Positions 1 through 6,263 of a stretch of DNA of 14,770 bases are shown here, piece after piece; position 1 is the first letter of the stretch, and every line of letters starts with the position of its first letter. A model generated the notes under the pieces. That model had not been told where the DNA came from, made no database searches, and saw only the letters and a list, made by a program, of their open reading frames with translations. This stretch comes from Microbacterium sp. GTDB lineage: Bacteria > Actinomycetota > Actinomycetes > Actinomycetales > Microbacteriaceae. The translations under genes and the position numbers were made by a program. Where the stretch lies: NCBI GenBank assembly GCA_003524435.1, contig DQHP01000030.1, forward strand, positions 1 through 14,770, read 5' to 3'.

Positions 1-1
1 C

Positions 2-586
2 TTCCGCCGGCGCCTCGACCAGCTGCCTCCCATGGGCGAGCCCGTCAAGATCGGCCACCACTCAGAAGGACGCCACCGCGCAGCCATCAAACGCGCCGAC
101 ACCGCATTCAACCGCGTCCACGCCGCCCACGAAGCAGCCACACACGCCGAGACCGCCGCGGCGAGCGCAGCCATCACAACCGCATCCCGCTATAACCCCC
201 GAACCGTCGCAAACCGAATCGAAAAGATCGCCGCCGAAATCCGCAGTTACCAACGCGACCTGGACGGCTACATCGCCCACCGAGGATCCCCCTACGCCGA
301 ACAGATCGCACCAGTCAGCGGCACCACTCGCGATCGCGTCACCTCACGACTGGCAGAGAAAAGCGACGAACTCCAGTACTGGCAGACCATCCGCGAACAG
401 CAGATCGCAGAAGGAACCGCCACCAACTACACACCTGACCAGATCACCAAAGGCGACGCCGTGAAGATCCGCGGCGAATGGCGCCGCGTCGCCCGCGTCA
501 ACCCCAAGAGCGTCAGCGTTGAAACCCCGTACTCCTGGACCGACAAAGCACCCTACACAGACATCCAGGACCACAAGAAGGCCTAA
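2..586 (+). CDS. DUF3560 domain protein, 5'-truncated by the window edge
   Basis: The reading frame is open from base 2, upstream of the first ATG (base 32), so the true start lies outside the window. The segment around that ATG, 'GEPVKIGHHSEGRHR', is the hallmark of DUF3560 proteins (usually G-x-P-I-x-x-GHHSE-x-RHR), so the ATG falls inside the domain and is not the start. The motif is followed by a long Ala/Arg-rich helical stretch with coiled-coil character ('RIEKIAAEIRSYQRDLDGY'). The C-terminal 50 residues are a small basic beta-rich segment ('KGDAVKIRGEWRRVARVNPKSVSV'). DUF3560 proteins are common on actinobacterial plasmids and phages; their biochemical role is not established to my knowledge. 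The gene ends just before a strong terminator. Confidence 0.75.
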   Translation, partial: FRRRLDQLPPMGEPVKIGHHSEGRHRAAIKRADTAFNRVHAAHEAATHAETAAASAAITTASRYNPRTVANRIEKIAAEIRSYQRDLDGYIAHRGSPYAEQIAPVSGTTRDRVTSRLAEKSDELQYWQTIREQQIAEGTATNYTPDQITKGDAVKIRGEWRRVARVNPKSVSVETPYSWTDKAPYTDIQDHKKA

Positions 587-592
587 ACACTA

Positions 593-631
593 GAGGGGCT
601 GAGATCCGCGCTCGCCGGATCTCAGCCCCTC
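593..631. terminator. Hairpin terminator between convergent genes
   Basis: A perfect 16-bp stem (593-608 paired with 616-631, arm GAGGGGCTGAGATCCG) with a 7-nt loop fills the gap between the stop of the + strand DUF3560 gene (586) and the stop of the minus-strand membrane protein (646). Neither side has a long T run, but position, symmetry and GC content fit a bidirectional terminator of the type usual in high-GC bacteria. Confidence 0.8.
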
Positions 632-645
632 AGTTGGTGCATGGC

Positions 646-1563
646 TCAGTGACCGTGCTTCCTATGCTTGCGTGAGACGCGGGTGAATTCCGCGATTGCC
701 CGGCTGCTGGCTGCATTGAGCTCCTCCGGTGTGAGAAGTGCTCGCCGGTAGTCGGACAGCGATGAGAACCAGATCGGCGCATAGACGACTGCGAGGAGGA
801 TAACGAGTGCAAGGCAGATCCCAGTGATCAGGATTGCCGATGACAGCCATGGCACCGGTTCCCTTCCAGACAATTGCGCGAGCAGATTGGGAATCAGCAT
901 CGCCGCGAGTGTAAAGACCCCCAGAGACACGATGGCACCACCGATCATCCACGGAGTCGAACGCCGTGCGTCTTCGGCAGCGAGATCCGCATCCATTGCG
1001 TGATCGAGCACCTTGTCAGCCACTTCTGCACTGATCGGCTCAGTCCGTGTTTGCGCGACACGATCCCGACGATCAGTACGCACAGAAAGCACGAACATCG
1101 GCGTTGCCAGAATCGCCACGACAACCCCACCGATTACCCCGATCACGATGCGCAGCCCGAGGTCATGAGGTGCGAACATCTGGCCGATCATCGTGAGCAA
1201 CCAACCTGCGGCGAGCGCAAGAAGGCAATAAATAAGCACCCGGGCGAACAGAATCGAGCTTCGTATTGAAGCTGAATCGCCAGGGTCACGAGTCACTCGG
1301 TAGCGCTTCACCAGAACGTATGCGAACAACCCACCCATTAGGAGGATGAAAGCAATCGGTAACAGGGCGGGGATGCTGCCGGCGGCCGCGTCGCGCACTA
1401 GGGGGTACAGCGCCCCGGCGGCCAAGAGGGCAAGGCCGGCAGCAGTAAAGAGCAGCCCCTTGCGCTGGTCGGCTGCACCAGCCTTCTTCGAGAGCGAGAA
1501 GCCGACGAGGACACAGGCCGCGATCGGGATCATGAGCAAAAGCGGCAAAGTGCCCTCGGTCAT
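646..1563 (-). CDS. Seven-helix integral membrane protein of unknown function
   Basis: The 305-aa product has about seven hydrophobic segments, near residues 5-24, 36-56, 66-86, 104-127, 138-160, 205-228 and 239-264. A charged, probably cytoplasmic loop (161-203, rich in Arg, Asp and Glu) separates the fifth and sixth. The tail is basic and His-rich ('RVSRKHRKHGH'). No catalytic motif or transporter signature was recognised. The start ATG has a usable ribosome site (GAGAGG, about 7 nt upstream on the minus strand). It is the last gene of the leftmost minus-strand group, 82 bp after the SRAP gene, and ends at the shared terminator. It could be an accessory surface or conjugation-related protein, but nothing in the sequence shows that. 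Confidence 0.75.
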   Translation of the reverse strand: MTEGTLPLLLMIPIAACVLVGFSLSKKAGAADQRKGLLFTAAGLALLAAGALYPLVRDAAAGSIPALLPIAFILLMGGLFAYVLVKRYRVTRDPGDSASIRSSILFARVLIYCLLALAAGWLLTMIGQMFAPHDLGLRIVIGVIGGVVVAILATPMFVLSVRTDRRDRVAQTRTEPISAEVADKVLDHAMDADLAAEDARRSTPWMIGGAIVSLGVFTLAAMLIPNLLAQLSGREPVPWLSSAILITGICLALVILLAVVYAPIWFSSLSDYRRALLTPEELNAASSRAIAEFTRVSRKHRKHGH

Positions 1564-1645
1564 TCGTCTACCTCTCTCGTCCGTCTACAGTCATCGGGTC
1601 AGTGCCGGCTCAGCATGACATACGGCGCCAACATCACACACAAGC

Positions 1646-2356
1646 TCACAGAGGCTGGGTTAACTTCGGGCCGTTGTCAGCGACCTTGAATGGTGCGACC
1701 TCGTCAAATGTCAGAGCCGAGGCCTCGGCGACTCCAGCGCGGACGGCCTCGTCGACGAGCTCCTGATCACCAACCACCGTGGGATCCATCCAATGCAGCC
1801 ACATGTGCTGCGGCAAGATCACCGGGTTTCGATCGTGGATCCCCTCGAGGGTTTTGACCGCATCAGATGTCAAGATCGTGGCGGTGAGCTTCCACCTCGA
1901 GGGATCATCTTCCGCAACAGCACGATCGAGCCACCAGCTGTACAGACCCGCGAACCCGAGCAGCTCCCCGCCTGGGTGATGAATGAACCACGGGCGCTTG
2001 TGCCCGCGCTCGCCGGTCCATTCGTAGAAGCCGCGTGCAGGAACGATTGCCCTGTGCGACTGAACGGGTTTACGCCAAGTGTTTTTCTCCAGAATGCCCT
2101 CGGCTTTGGCGTTGTGCGTCGCGAACTTGAGCCTGAGCTCCTTCGACCACGGAGGGACGAGCGACCAACGTGCGCGTTCGAAACGAAGCTCACCAGTCTT
2201 GGGTGAATCCATCAAGATCGGGATGTCCTGCGTCGGAGCGATGTTGTAACTGGATTCCCAGTCCGGTGACCATTCATCTGGCCGTCTGCCCGTTTTCGCG
2301 ACAAAGGCCGTGATCTCTTCATTCACGCGATTATCGAGAGCGAATCGGCCACACAT
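1646..2356 (-). CDS. SRAP domain protein (HMCES/YedK family), DNA-protein crosslinker at abasic sites
   Basis: Family members link covalently to abasic sites in single-stranded DNA through Cys2, forming a thiazolidine that shields the lesion. The start was chosen at the ATG giving 'MCGRF', because the catalytic cysteine must become the N-terminal residue; the frame is open 35 codons further upstream, but that extension does not resemble the family. Other family marks are present: Asn in 'YNIAPTQ', Glu in 'GFYEW', 'HNAKAEG', and the C-terminal His in 'HDRNPVIL' (usually HDRMPVIL). At 236 aa the protein has normal length and all active-site residues. There is no good ribosome site directly upstream. 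A small frame (2331-2471) with a strong site overlaps the start, so translation may be coupled. SRAP genes are frequent on plasmids, phages and near SOS functions. Confidence 0.92.
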   Translation of the reverse strand: MCGRFALDNRVNEEITAFVAKTGRRPDEWSPDWESSYNIAPTQDIPILMDSPKTGELRFERARWSLVPPWSKELRLKFATHNAKAEGILEKNTWRKPVQSHRAIVPARGFYEWTGERGHKRPWFIHHPGGELLGFAGLYSWWLDRAVAEDDPSRWKLTATILTSDAVKTLEGIHDRNPVILPQHMWLHWMDPTVVGDQELVDEAVRAGVAEASALTFDEVAPFKVADNGPKLTQPL

Positions 2357-2471
2357 GCTGGAAGCGTACATCGGGCGTGAGACAGCCCCCAAGGAGCGCT
2401 CTGGGCGCTTTGTAGCCTTCTTCCATGGCAAAGAGTGCTGCCGTGATCTTTGATTCCTCACGCATCGTCAT
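2331..2471 (-). CDS. Possible 46-aa peptide overlapping the SRAP start
   Basis: This short frame begins with ATG preceded by AGGAG at 5-nt spacing, the best ribosome site in the 147-bp gap between the RHH-like gene and the SRAP gene. The peptide starts 'MTMREESKITAALFAMEEGY' and ends '...RFQHVWPIRSR'. It overlaps the first 26 bp of the SRAP gene in another frame. Composition looks protein-like (acidic amphipathic N-terminus, basic C-terminus), but I recognise no family. It could be a leader peptide that delivers ribosomes to the SRAP start, a genuine small protein, or chance. Confidence 0.4.
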   Translation of the reverse strand: MTMREESKITAALFAMEEGYKAPRALLGGCLTPDVRFQHVWPIRSR

Positions 2472-2503
2472 TCGCTCCTACTGGAGTCCAAGACCTGCAG
2501 CGT

Positions 2504-2842
2504 TCACCGGCGTTGGCGTTTCTTGCCCCAGAAGGCACGGACAGCCATAGTGACCGCTTCGTCATTGGTGAGGCGATCGCCGCGAGCTGCCGCCTCGTTG
2601 CGAGCCTGTGCGATGTATTCCAAGACATCGGGGGGTAGCCGGAAGCTCGCGGGTTTTTTGTCCACGCGCTGGACGTTGTACGGGCCACGTTTCTTGCCGG
2701 TCGGTGGCGCCGGCGGCGCCGGTACAGGTTCGCTGATCGGGTCGACGGGATCCACGCCCTCATCGGCGGCTGGGCGGGGGGCACGTTTGAGGGACGAGGG
2801 GCGTTCGCTCTTGCCGTCGCCGGCTGCTCCAGTTTTAGCCAT
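2504..2842 (-). CDS. Small DNA-binding protein, disordered N-terminus plus ribbon-helix-helix-like C-terminus
   Basis: The 112-aa product has two parts. Residues 1-60 are rich in Pro, Ala, Lys and Asp and should be disordered. Residues 64-106 have the pattern of a ribbon-helix-helix domain: a short strand ('ASFRLP'), helix A ('PDVLEYIAQARNEAAARG') and helix B ('TNDEAVTMAVRAFWGKK'). Such proteins bind DNA as dimers and often serve as plasmid partition or copy-control regulators (ParG, CopG types). It has a good ribosome site (GGGAGG about 8 nt upstream) and starts 24 bp after the terminal-protein-like gene, so it is probably co-transcribed with it. A role in partition or in autoregulating the operon is inference; no ParA is present in this window. 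Confidence 0.65.
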   Translation of the reverse strand: MAKTGAAGDGKSERPSSLKRAPRPAADEGVDPVDPISEPVPAPPAPPTGKKRGPYNVQRVDKKPASFRLPPDVLEYIAQARNEAAARGDRLTNDEAVTMAVRAFWGKKRQRR

Positions 2843-2866
2843 TGTGGATCCCTCCCTTCACGATCG

Positions 2867-3700
2867 TCATGATTCGGTTCCTCGGCGTCCGCGACGTCGC
2901 GATTTCGCCGCGTCAAGCTGTGCGCGCTGCTGCTGCCGCTGCTTCTCGGCAGCCGTGAGCGTACGAGTGCGGCGGGTGCGATCTCTGGCCGATTCGCGGT
3001 GATAAGACTCCGTCTTCGGCACCTGCACGACGTTGAGGGTGACGCCGGTGATCGGAACGCTGGTTGTGTCGAGGTTGATGTACCTGTTCCCGGCTTCGTT
3101 GGCGAGCCAAGAAAGCGTGTCGCCGCCTGATTCCTTGATGCGCTGCAGCATCGTCGAGGCGTTGTAGGTGTTGACTTCCATCTGCCGGCCATTGCCGAAC
3201 GTAACTCGGGCGGTGATCTGCTTCTGCTTGTCGCCGGCCTGGCCCTTCGCCGCATTGCGGATCAGCGAAACGAGCTGCTCGCTCGCAACCGTTCGCCCCT
3301 TCGCCGTCTTGCCCTTCGGGATCCGCGCCTCGATGATCCGCCCACCTTCGGACATGAATGATGTTGAGATCTGCGCGCGGCCACCCTGCTTGTCGCCGGT
3401 GTAGCGTCCGCCGGGATCGTCGGGGATGACGCTCTTGCTCTCACCGTCGGTCTTCTTCCCACGGATCGGCATCAGGGAGCCATCCTTGAGGCGGCGGCGA
3501 GGTGGAATCTTGGTAGCGCGGCCAGTGTTGGTGATCTCTTCGAGAGTGTCACGGTAGAGGGCCCCGCTGGTCTCGCCGTTCAGGATCTTGCGCACCATAC
3601 GAGGAGAGCGGTGCAGCTCGGCTGCAAGTTCGGCAGTAGTGATACCCCGGCCCCGGAGGATCCGGACCAGATCTTGTGCGCTGCGCTTCTCGTCAACCAT
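2867..3700 (-). CDS. Candidate terminal protein (Tpg/Tpc-like), HTH with basic C-terminus
   Basis: The 277-aa product (starting 'MVDEKRSAQDLVRILRGRG') has a helix-turn-helix at about residues 19-45 ('TTAELAAELHRSPRMVRKIL'). A basic linker follows, then a mixed alpha/beta region (about 110-225), and finally an Arg-rich tail ('RDRTRRTRTL', 'KSRRRGRRG'). Streptomyces terminal proteins Tpg and Tpc have an N-terminal HTH, a beta-rich region and basic nuclear-localisation-like sequences, and they prime DNA synthesis on telomere 3' overhangs from a hydroxyl side chain. The gene lies directly downstream of a polymerase-like gene, as tpg lies behind tap. The stop and start overlap as TGATG, with GAGG 7 nt ahead of the ATG; a GTG one codon upstream is the alternative start. 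Length is nearer to the larger Tpc class than to typical Tpg (about 185 aa). The priming residue cannot be picked by eye. It might instead be only an HTH accessory protein. Confidence 0.6.
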   Translation of the reverse strand: MVDEKRSAQDLVRILRGRGITTAELAAELHRSPRMVRKILNGETSGALYRDTLEEITNTGRATKIPPRRRLKDGSLMPIRGKKTDGESKSVIPDDPGGRYTGDKQGGRAQISTSFMSEGGRIIEARIPKGKTAKGRTVASEQLVSLIRNAAKGQAGDKQKQITARVTFGNGRQMEVNTYNASTMLQRIKESGGDTLSWLANEAGNRYINLDTTSVPITGVTLNVVQVPKTESYHRESARDRTRRTRTLTAAEKQRQQQRAQLDAAKSRRRGRRGTES

Positions 3701-5319
3701 CACCCCACCTCACTATCGGCGAGCGCTTCAGTGAGTCCGGATCGCTCAGCGCGAGTTTTCAGAGCAGCGCGCTGCTTGAGAGTTTCAGGGGTTTGGAAAG
3801 ACCCGCGCGTGTATCCCTGCAGGCGAAGACGTCCTGTCTTACCGTCGTCGCCGCCACCGCTGTCAACGGGCAGCGACCAGACCGGCAGCGATGTCGTGAA
3901 CACAGCGTCACCCTGGATACCGATGAGTGTGCTGGGATCGAGGCGGAGGGCCCCGGAGGTGCCGTTTCCGAGGGCACTAGGGCCGTGGAGGACGCGAGCG
4001 CGAGCGCGACCCCAGACCTGAGCGGCGAGCTCAGGGTGGTAGAAGCTCGACGTCCTCGAGTTCGGGTTCGACGGTAACCGGTAGATGAAGAGCTTTCCCT
4101 GACGGGTGGCGGTGTTCTGATACTCGCGGGGGATCTCGTCAGCGCTTTCTGCGACCCGGGTCTCGTCTCGCCCTCCAGCGGCGAATGCTCCGATGGAGTG
4201 CAGCACGATCGAGCGAAGTGCAGCCATGACCGCCTGACGAATTGTGGGGTTCAGGTCGCGATTCTCGGCGACCTTGGCACGGGCGCGTGTCATCCGGTCG
4301 GTGAATGTATCGAGGGGGCGGGCCTTGGTGAAGACGATCGCCTCGTGCGGGATGATCTGCCATCCGAAAGCGCGAGCGACGTGGATCTCAGCCCCGTCAG
4401 CCCAGGTGTCTGCTGTGGCACCGGGACGGTTGGGGTAGTACCAGCCTTCTTCGACGCGTTGGTGCTTCACAGCGAGGAGGCCGACGTGATTCCAATCCGC
4501 CGGGACTGTGAAGCGCACGTGGAATCGTGCGCGGGCGTATGGATCCTGCTCGAGCAGCTCGTACGCTGCCTCACGGTTCAGTCGACGTGCAGGCCCGATG
4601 CCAAGCTCACGACCGACGCCGGCATACATGAAGCGGCCGTCCACGTAGGCAAACTCGCTGATCTTCTTCTGCTTGGCCGGATCGATCAAGGGCACGCAAT
4701 CCTCGTGCCTGCTGAAGTTCGCACCCGCGACGAGGTGGTCGTAGTGGTGCTGACCGCTGGTCGCGTGGATCTCGTCGGCGATGTCTGGGTCGACGGGAAC
4801 GGGGTTGATCGTCTTCGGCAGCGATAAAGCCCAAAGGTTCGTGCCGGTCGCTGCCGGGCTGTTGAAGAGACGAGCGCGCTCGTCTGCAGCACGAATGATT
4901 GCCGCGGTGGTATCCCAGGCTTCGCGAGCCTGTGCGGGTGTCAGCGGGGAGTCATCGAACCATTCTTCGACGGTACGGACTTCAATCTTGAAGCCCGTGC
5001 TCTCGTGCTCGAACCGCCCTGTGGGAGGGTCGCTGATCCAGTGAGATCCCGGCTTCCAGCGCGGGGTCTGGACATACAGCCAGTGCCTTACTCCCGGCAG
5101 TGGCTCGGGTCGCTTCCCGGAGAGCATGATCCGGTTCGCGCCATATGACGCAGCGGTATCGAGCAGGTCGGTGAGGTTGGGGTTCTTCCGGCGCTCGCCG
5201 ATGACGGGTCGGACGGGTGCGCCAGCCTGCGTAACGCCGCGACCGGTGGTCTGGTCGACCCAAATGGTGGCGATGTCCTTGGGAGTCCACGGCTTGGGTC
5301 GGTAGTCGATCTCGTTCAT
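3700..5319 (-). CDS. Family-B DNA-polymerase-like protein without exonuclease (Tap/Tac-like telomere-associated protein)
   Basis: In this 539-aa protein I read a degenerate family-B palm. Motif A is 'YVDGRFMYA' (225-233), with Asp227 and Met-Tyr at the spacing of D-x3-LYP. Next come the 'VGLLAVK' and 'GWYYPNRPG' strands (279-300) and 'WADGAEIHVARAFGW' (306-320). Motif B is 'LRSIVLHSIGAF' (368-379), Arg369 replacing the usual Lys. Motif C is 'IGIQGDAVFTT' (466-476), keeping Asp471 but with Gln469 for the other Asp of DTD. An upstream segment (150-210) resembles the pre-palm region of protein-primed polymerases. No exonuclease DxE motif is seen in the first 150 residues. Streptomyces Tap and Tac, with Tpg or Tpc, are known to carry out protein-primed end patching. 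Start: ATG with AGGAGG at 7 nt. The next gene overlaps its stop. The assignment is by motif and synteny only. Confidence 0.62.
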   Translation of the reverse strand: MNEIDYRPKPWTPKDIATIWVDQTTGRGVTQAGAPVRPVIGERRKNPNLTDLLDTAASYGANRIMLSGKRPEPLPGVRHWLYVQTPRWKPGSHWISDPPTGRFEHESTGFKIEVRTVEEWFDDSPLTPAQAREAWDTTAAIIRAADERARLFNSPAATGTNLWALSLPKTINPVPVDPDIADEIHATSGQHHYDHLVAGANFSRHEDCVPLIDPAKQKKISEFAYVDGRFMYAGVGRELGIGPARRLNREAAYELLEQDPYARARFHVRFTVPADWNHVGLLAVKHQRVEEGWYYPNRPGATADTWADGAEIHVARAFGWQIIPHEAIVFTKARPLDTFTDRMTRARAKVAENRDLNPTIRQAVMAALRSIVLHSIGAFAAGGRDETRVAESADEIPREYQNTATRQGKLFIYRLPSNPNSRTSSFYHPELAAQVWGRARARVLHGPSALGNGTSGALRLDPSTLIGIQGDAVFTTSLPVWSLPVDSGGGDDGKTGRLRLQGYTRGSFQTPETLKQRAALKTRAERSGLTEALADSEVG

Positions 5320-5326
5320 TGCTGGG

Positions 5327-5332
5327 CCTCCT
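5327..5332 (-). promoter_or_regulatory. Strong ribosome binding site of the polymerase-like gene
   Basis: On the minus strand AGGAGG lies 7 nt ahead of the ATG at 5319. It is the strongest such site in the window and fixes the start of the 539-aa protein. Confidence 0.8.
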
Positions 5333-5352
5333 CTCGAATCGTCTTAGAAGTT

Positions 5353-5382
5353 ATATTAGGGAAGAAATAATGAAAAATGCAA
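5353..5382 (-). promoter_or_regulatory. Candidate promoter of the terminal-protein operon
   Basis: Within an AT-rich island (about 5340-5392), the minus strand carries TTGCAT (5377-5382) and TAATAT (5353-5358), separated by 18 bp. This is a good sigma-70-type -35/-10 pair, about 33 bp upstream of the polymerase-like start. The -10 overlaps one copy of a GTTATATT octamer also found near two other gene starts. Confidence 0.6.
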
Positions 5383-5385
5383 GCA

Positions 5386-5401
5386 CATTTCACCTGAAGT
5401 G
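5386..5401. repeat. Inverted repeat upstream of the terminal-protein promoter
   Basis: CATTTCA-CC-TGAAGTG has 7-bp arms with a single mismatch. It sits just upstream of the candidate -35 and downstream of the 76-aa HTH gene. It is a plausible operator for one of the small DNA-binding proteins nearby; no binding is demonstrated. Confidence 0.4.
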
Positions 5402-5416
5402 TTGGCTTTCGTCTGA

Positions 5417-5647
5417 TTAGGAAGCCAAACGATGATTGCGATCACGGTGGGCACTGAGCGCTTTTGCAACACCTCGCTCTGTCATCCCGAGCAGCTGCGC
5501 AACCTCACGGAGCGTGAGCGGTGGCGTCTGGGAGCGCGCTTCTTCGATCAGCTCATCGCGCCGATCGATCAGCTCTTCCTTCTTTGCGAGTTCCACGGCT
5601 ACTGCCTGGAGCTCCTGGCGGATCTCGTCGACATTGGAGTGGGTCAT
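5417..5647 (-). CDS. Small coiled-coil plus helix-turn-helix protein (76 aa)
   Basis: The product starts 'MTHSNVDEIRQELQAVAVEL' and has a charged helical segment with coiled-coil character (about 5-40), followed by a helix-turn-helix (about 44-66: 'TLREVAQLLGMTERGVAKAL') like sigma region 4 or homeodomain-type HTHs. The frame stays open upstream to 6265, but that part lies antisense to the + strand HTH gene, so the start at 5647 was chosen. No Shine-Dalgarno is visible; it may be leaderless. It lies upstream of the polymerase-like gene on the same strand with a 97-bp gap that holds a separate promoter. It is probably a regulator of the adjoining promoters; function unknown. Confidence 0.6.
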   Translation of the reverse strand: MTHSNVDEIRQELQAVAVELAKKEELIDRRDELIEEARSQTPPLTLREVAQLLGMTERGVAKALSAHRDRNHRLAS

Positions 5648-5661
5648 AGGAACGAGGTTAC

Positions 5662-5674
5662 GGAACTGAGTTCC
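5662..5674. repeat. Palindrome between divergent HTH genes
   Basis: GGAACT-G-AGTTCC is a perfect 13-bp palindrome located 15 bp upstream of the 76-aa HTH gene and in the 105-bp gap shared with the + strand HTH gene. A further GGAAC half-site lies at 5649-5653 in direct orientation, 13 bp (just over one helical turn) from the first. This is the expected form of a dimer operator for autoregulation. Confidence 0.5.
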
Positions 5675-5737
5675 CTTTCGAGGCAAGGCCGCGGCGTGTC
5701 GGCCAGGAGCGAATCTCTGCTCCCTGTCCCCTCTGAC

Positions 5738-5745
5738 GTTATATT
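5738..5745 (+). promoter_or_regulatory. Candidate -10 for a leaderless HTH gene
   Basis: GTTATATT contains a good -10 (TATATT, 5740-5745) only 7 bp before the ATG at 5753. No ribosome site separates them, so the message would be leaderless or nearly so, which is common in actinobacteria. The -35 region is poor. Confidence 0.45.
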
Positions 5746-5752
5746 CGTGAAC

Positions 5753-6229
5753 ATGAGCGACCAGGAGCTTCTCGACAGTGCACAAGTGGCGGCGCGGCTT
5801 TCCGTGACCATCGGGACCGTATACAAACTTCGCACCGAGGACGAGGCTTTCCCGAGTCCGGTCCGCTATCGGGGGCGCTCCCCTCTCTACTCCCCTGCGG
5901 CGATCGACGCCTTCATTGCGCAGCGCTCGACACGCGAACCCTCCGCGCGAGGCCGGCGTCCGCGCCTGACCCTTCCGGACTCCGTCGACAAGGCTCAGTT
6001 CTCCGAACGGCTCCGTGACCGCATCGCGACGGGTGCCGGCACCCCGAGCGTGACCACCCAGGCCGATCTGATCGCCATCCTGGACCTGAATAGCGTCACC
6101 TTCGGTCAACGCATGCGAGCTCGAACCCGATGGAAAGACACGGAGCTCGCGGTAATTGCGGATCGGCTGGACATGGACGTCACTGATGCCAACGCCGCCC
6201 TCGACGCCGCACGAGCTGCCAAGCAATAA
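5753..6229 (+). CDS. Two-domain helix-turn-helix DNA-binding protein
   Basis: The 158-aa product opens with an excisionase/MerR-type HTH (about 6-56): 'LLDSAQVAARLSVTIGTVYK', followed by a wing-like 'FPSPVRYRGRSPLYSPAAID'. After a basic linker, residues about 100-150 look like a second, XRE-like helical domain ('DLNSVTFGQRMRARTRWKDTELAVIADRL'). Such proteins act as plasmid or phage regulators or recombination directionality factors. The start follows the TATATT -10 closely; a GTG two codons earlier (5747) is an alternative. It is divergent from the 76-aa HTH gene, sharing a short gap with a palindrome, which suggests mutual or self regulation. Target and exact role are unknown. Confidence 0.8.
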   Translation: MSDQELLDSAQVAARLSVTIGTVYKLRTEDEAFPSPVRYRGRSPLYSPAAIDAFIAQRSTREPSARGRRPRLTLPDSVDKAQFSERLRDRIATGAGTPSVTTQADLIAILDLNSVTFGQRMRARTRWKDTELAVIADRLDMDVTDANAALDAARAAKQ

Positions 6230-6249
6230 GTTCTCTGTCACACCTATAA

Positions 6250-6263
6250 GGGGTTCAATCCCC
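6250..6263. other. Short GC hairpin in a convergent gap
   Basis: GGGG-TTCAAT-CCCC is the only clear inverted repeat in the 116-bp gap between the convergent HTH gene (stop 6229) and the metallopeptidase gene (stop 6346). A 4-bp stem with no T run makes only a weak terminator candidate. The rest of the gap shows nothing I can interpret. Confidence 0.25.

Noticed and set aside
874..1269. Plus-strand 131-aa frame inside the membrane protein gene
   Set aside because: His/Arg/Pro-rich shadow; the opposite strand encodes seven regular hydrophobic segments.
2458..3255. Minus-strand 265-aa frame overlapping the RHH-like and terminal-protein genes
   Set aside because: Composition is Arg/Ser/Pro-rich frame-shift type; the two shorter genes have ribosome sites and recognisable domains.
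4198..4827. Plus-strand 209-aa open frame inside the polymerase-like gene
   Set aside because: It lies wholly antisense to the 539-aa gene, lacks a ribosome site and shows no domain; it is a high-GC shadow frame.
5432..5752. N-terminal extension of the + strand HTH gene
   Set aside because: It overlaps the 76-aa HTH gene in antisense and precedes a good -10 box; the HTH domain begins right after the ATG at 5753.
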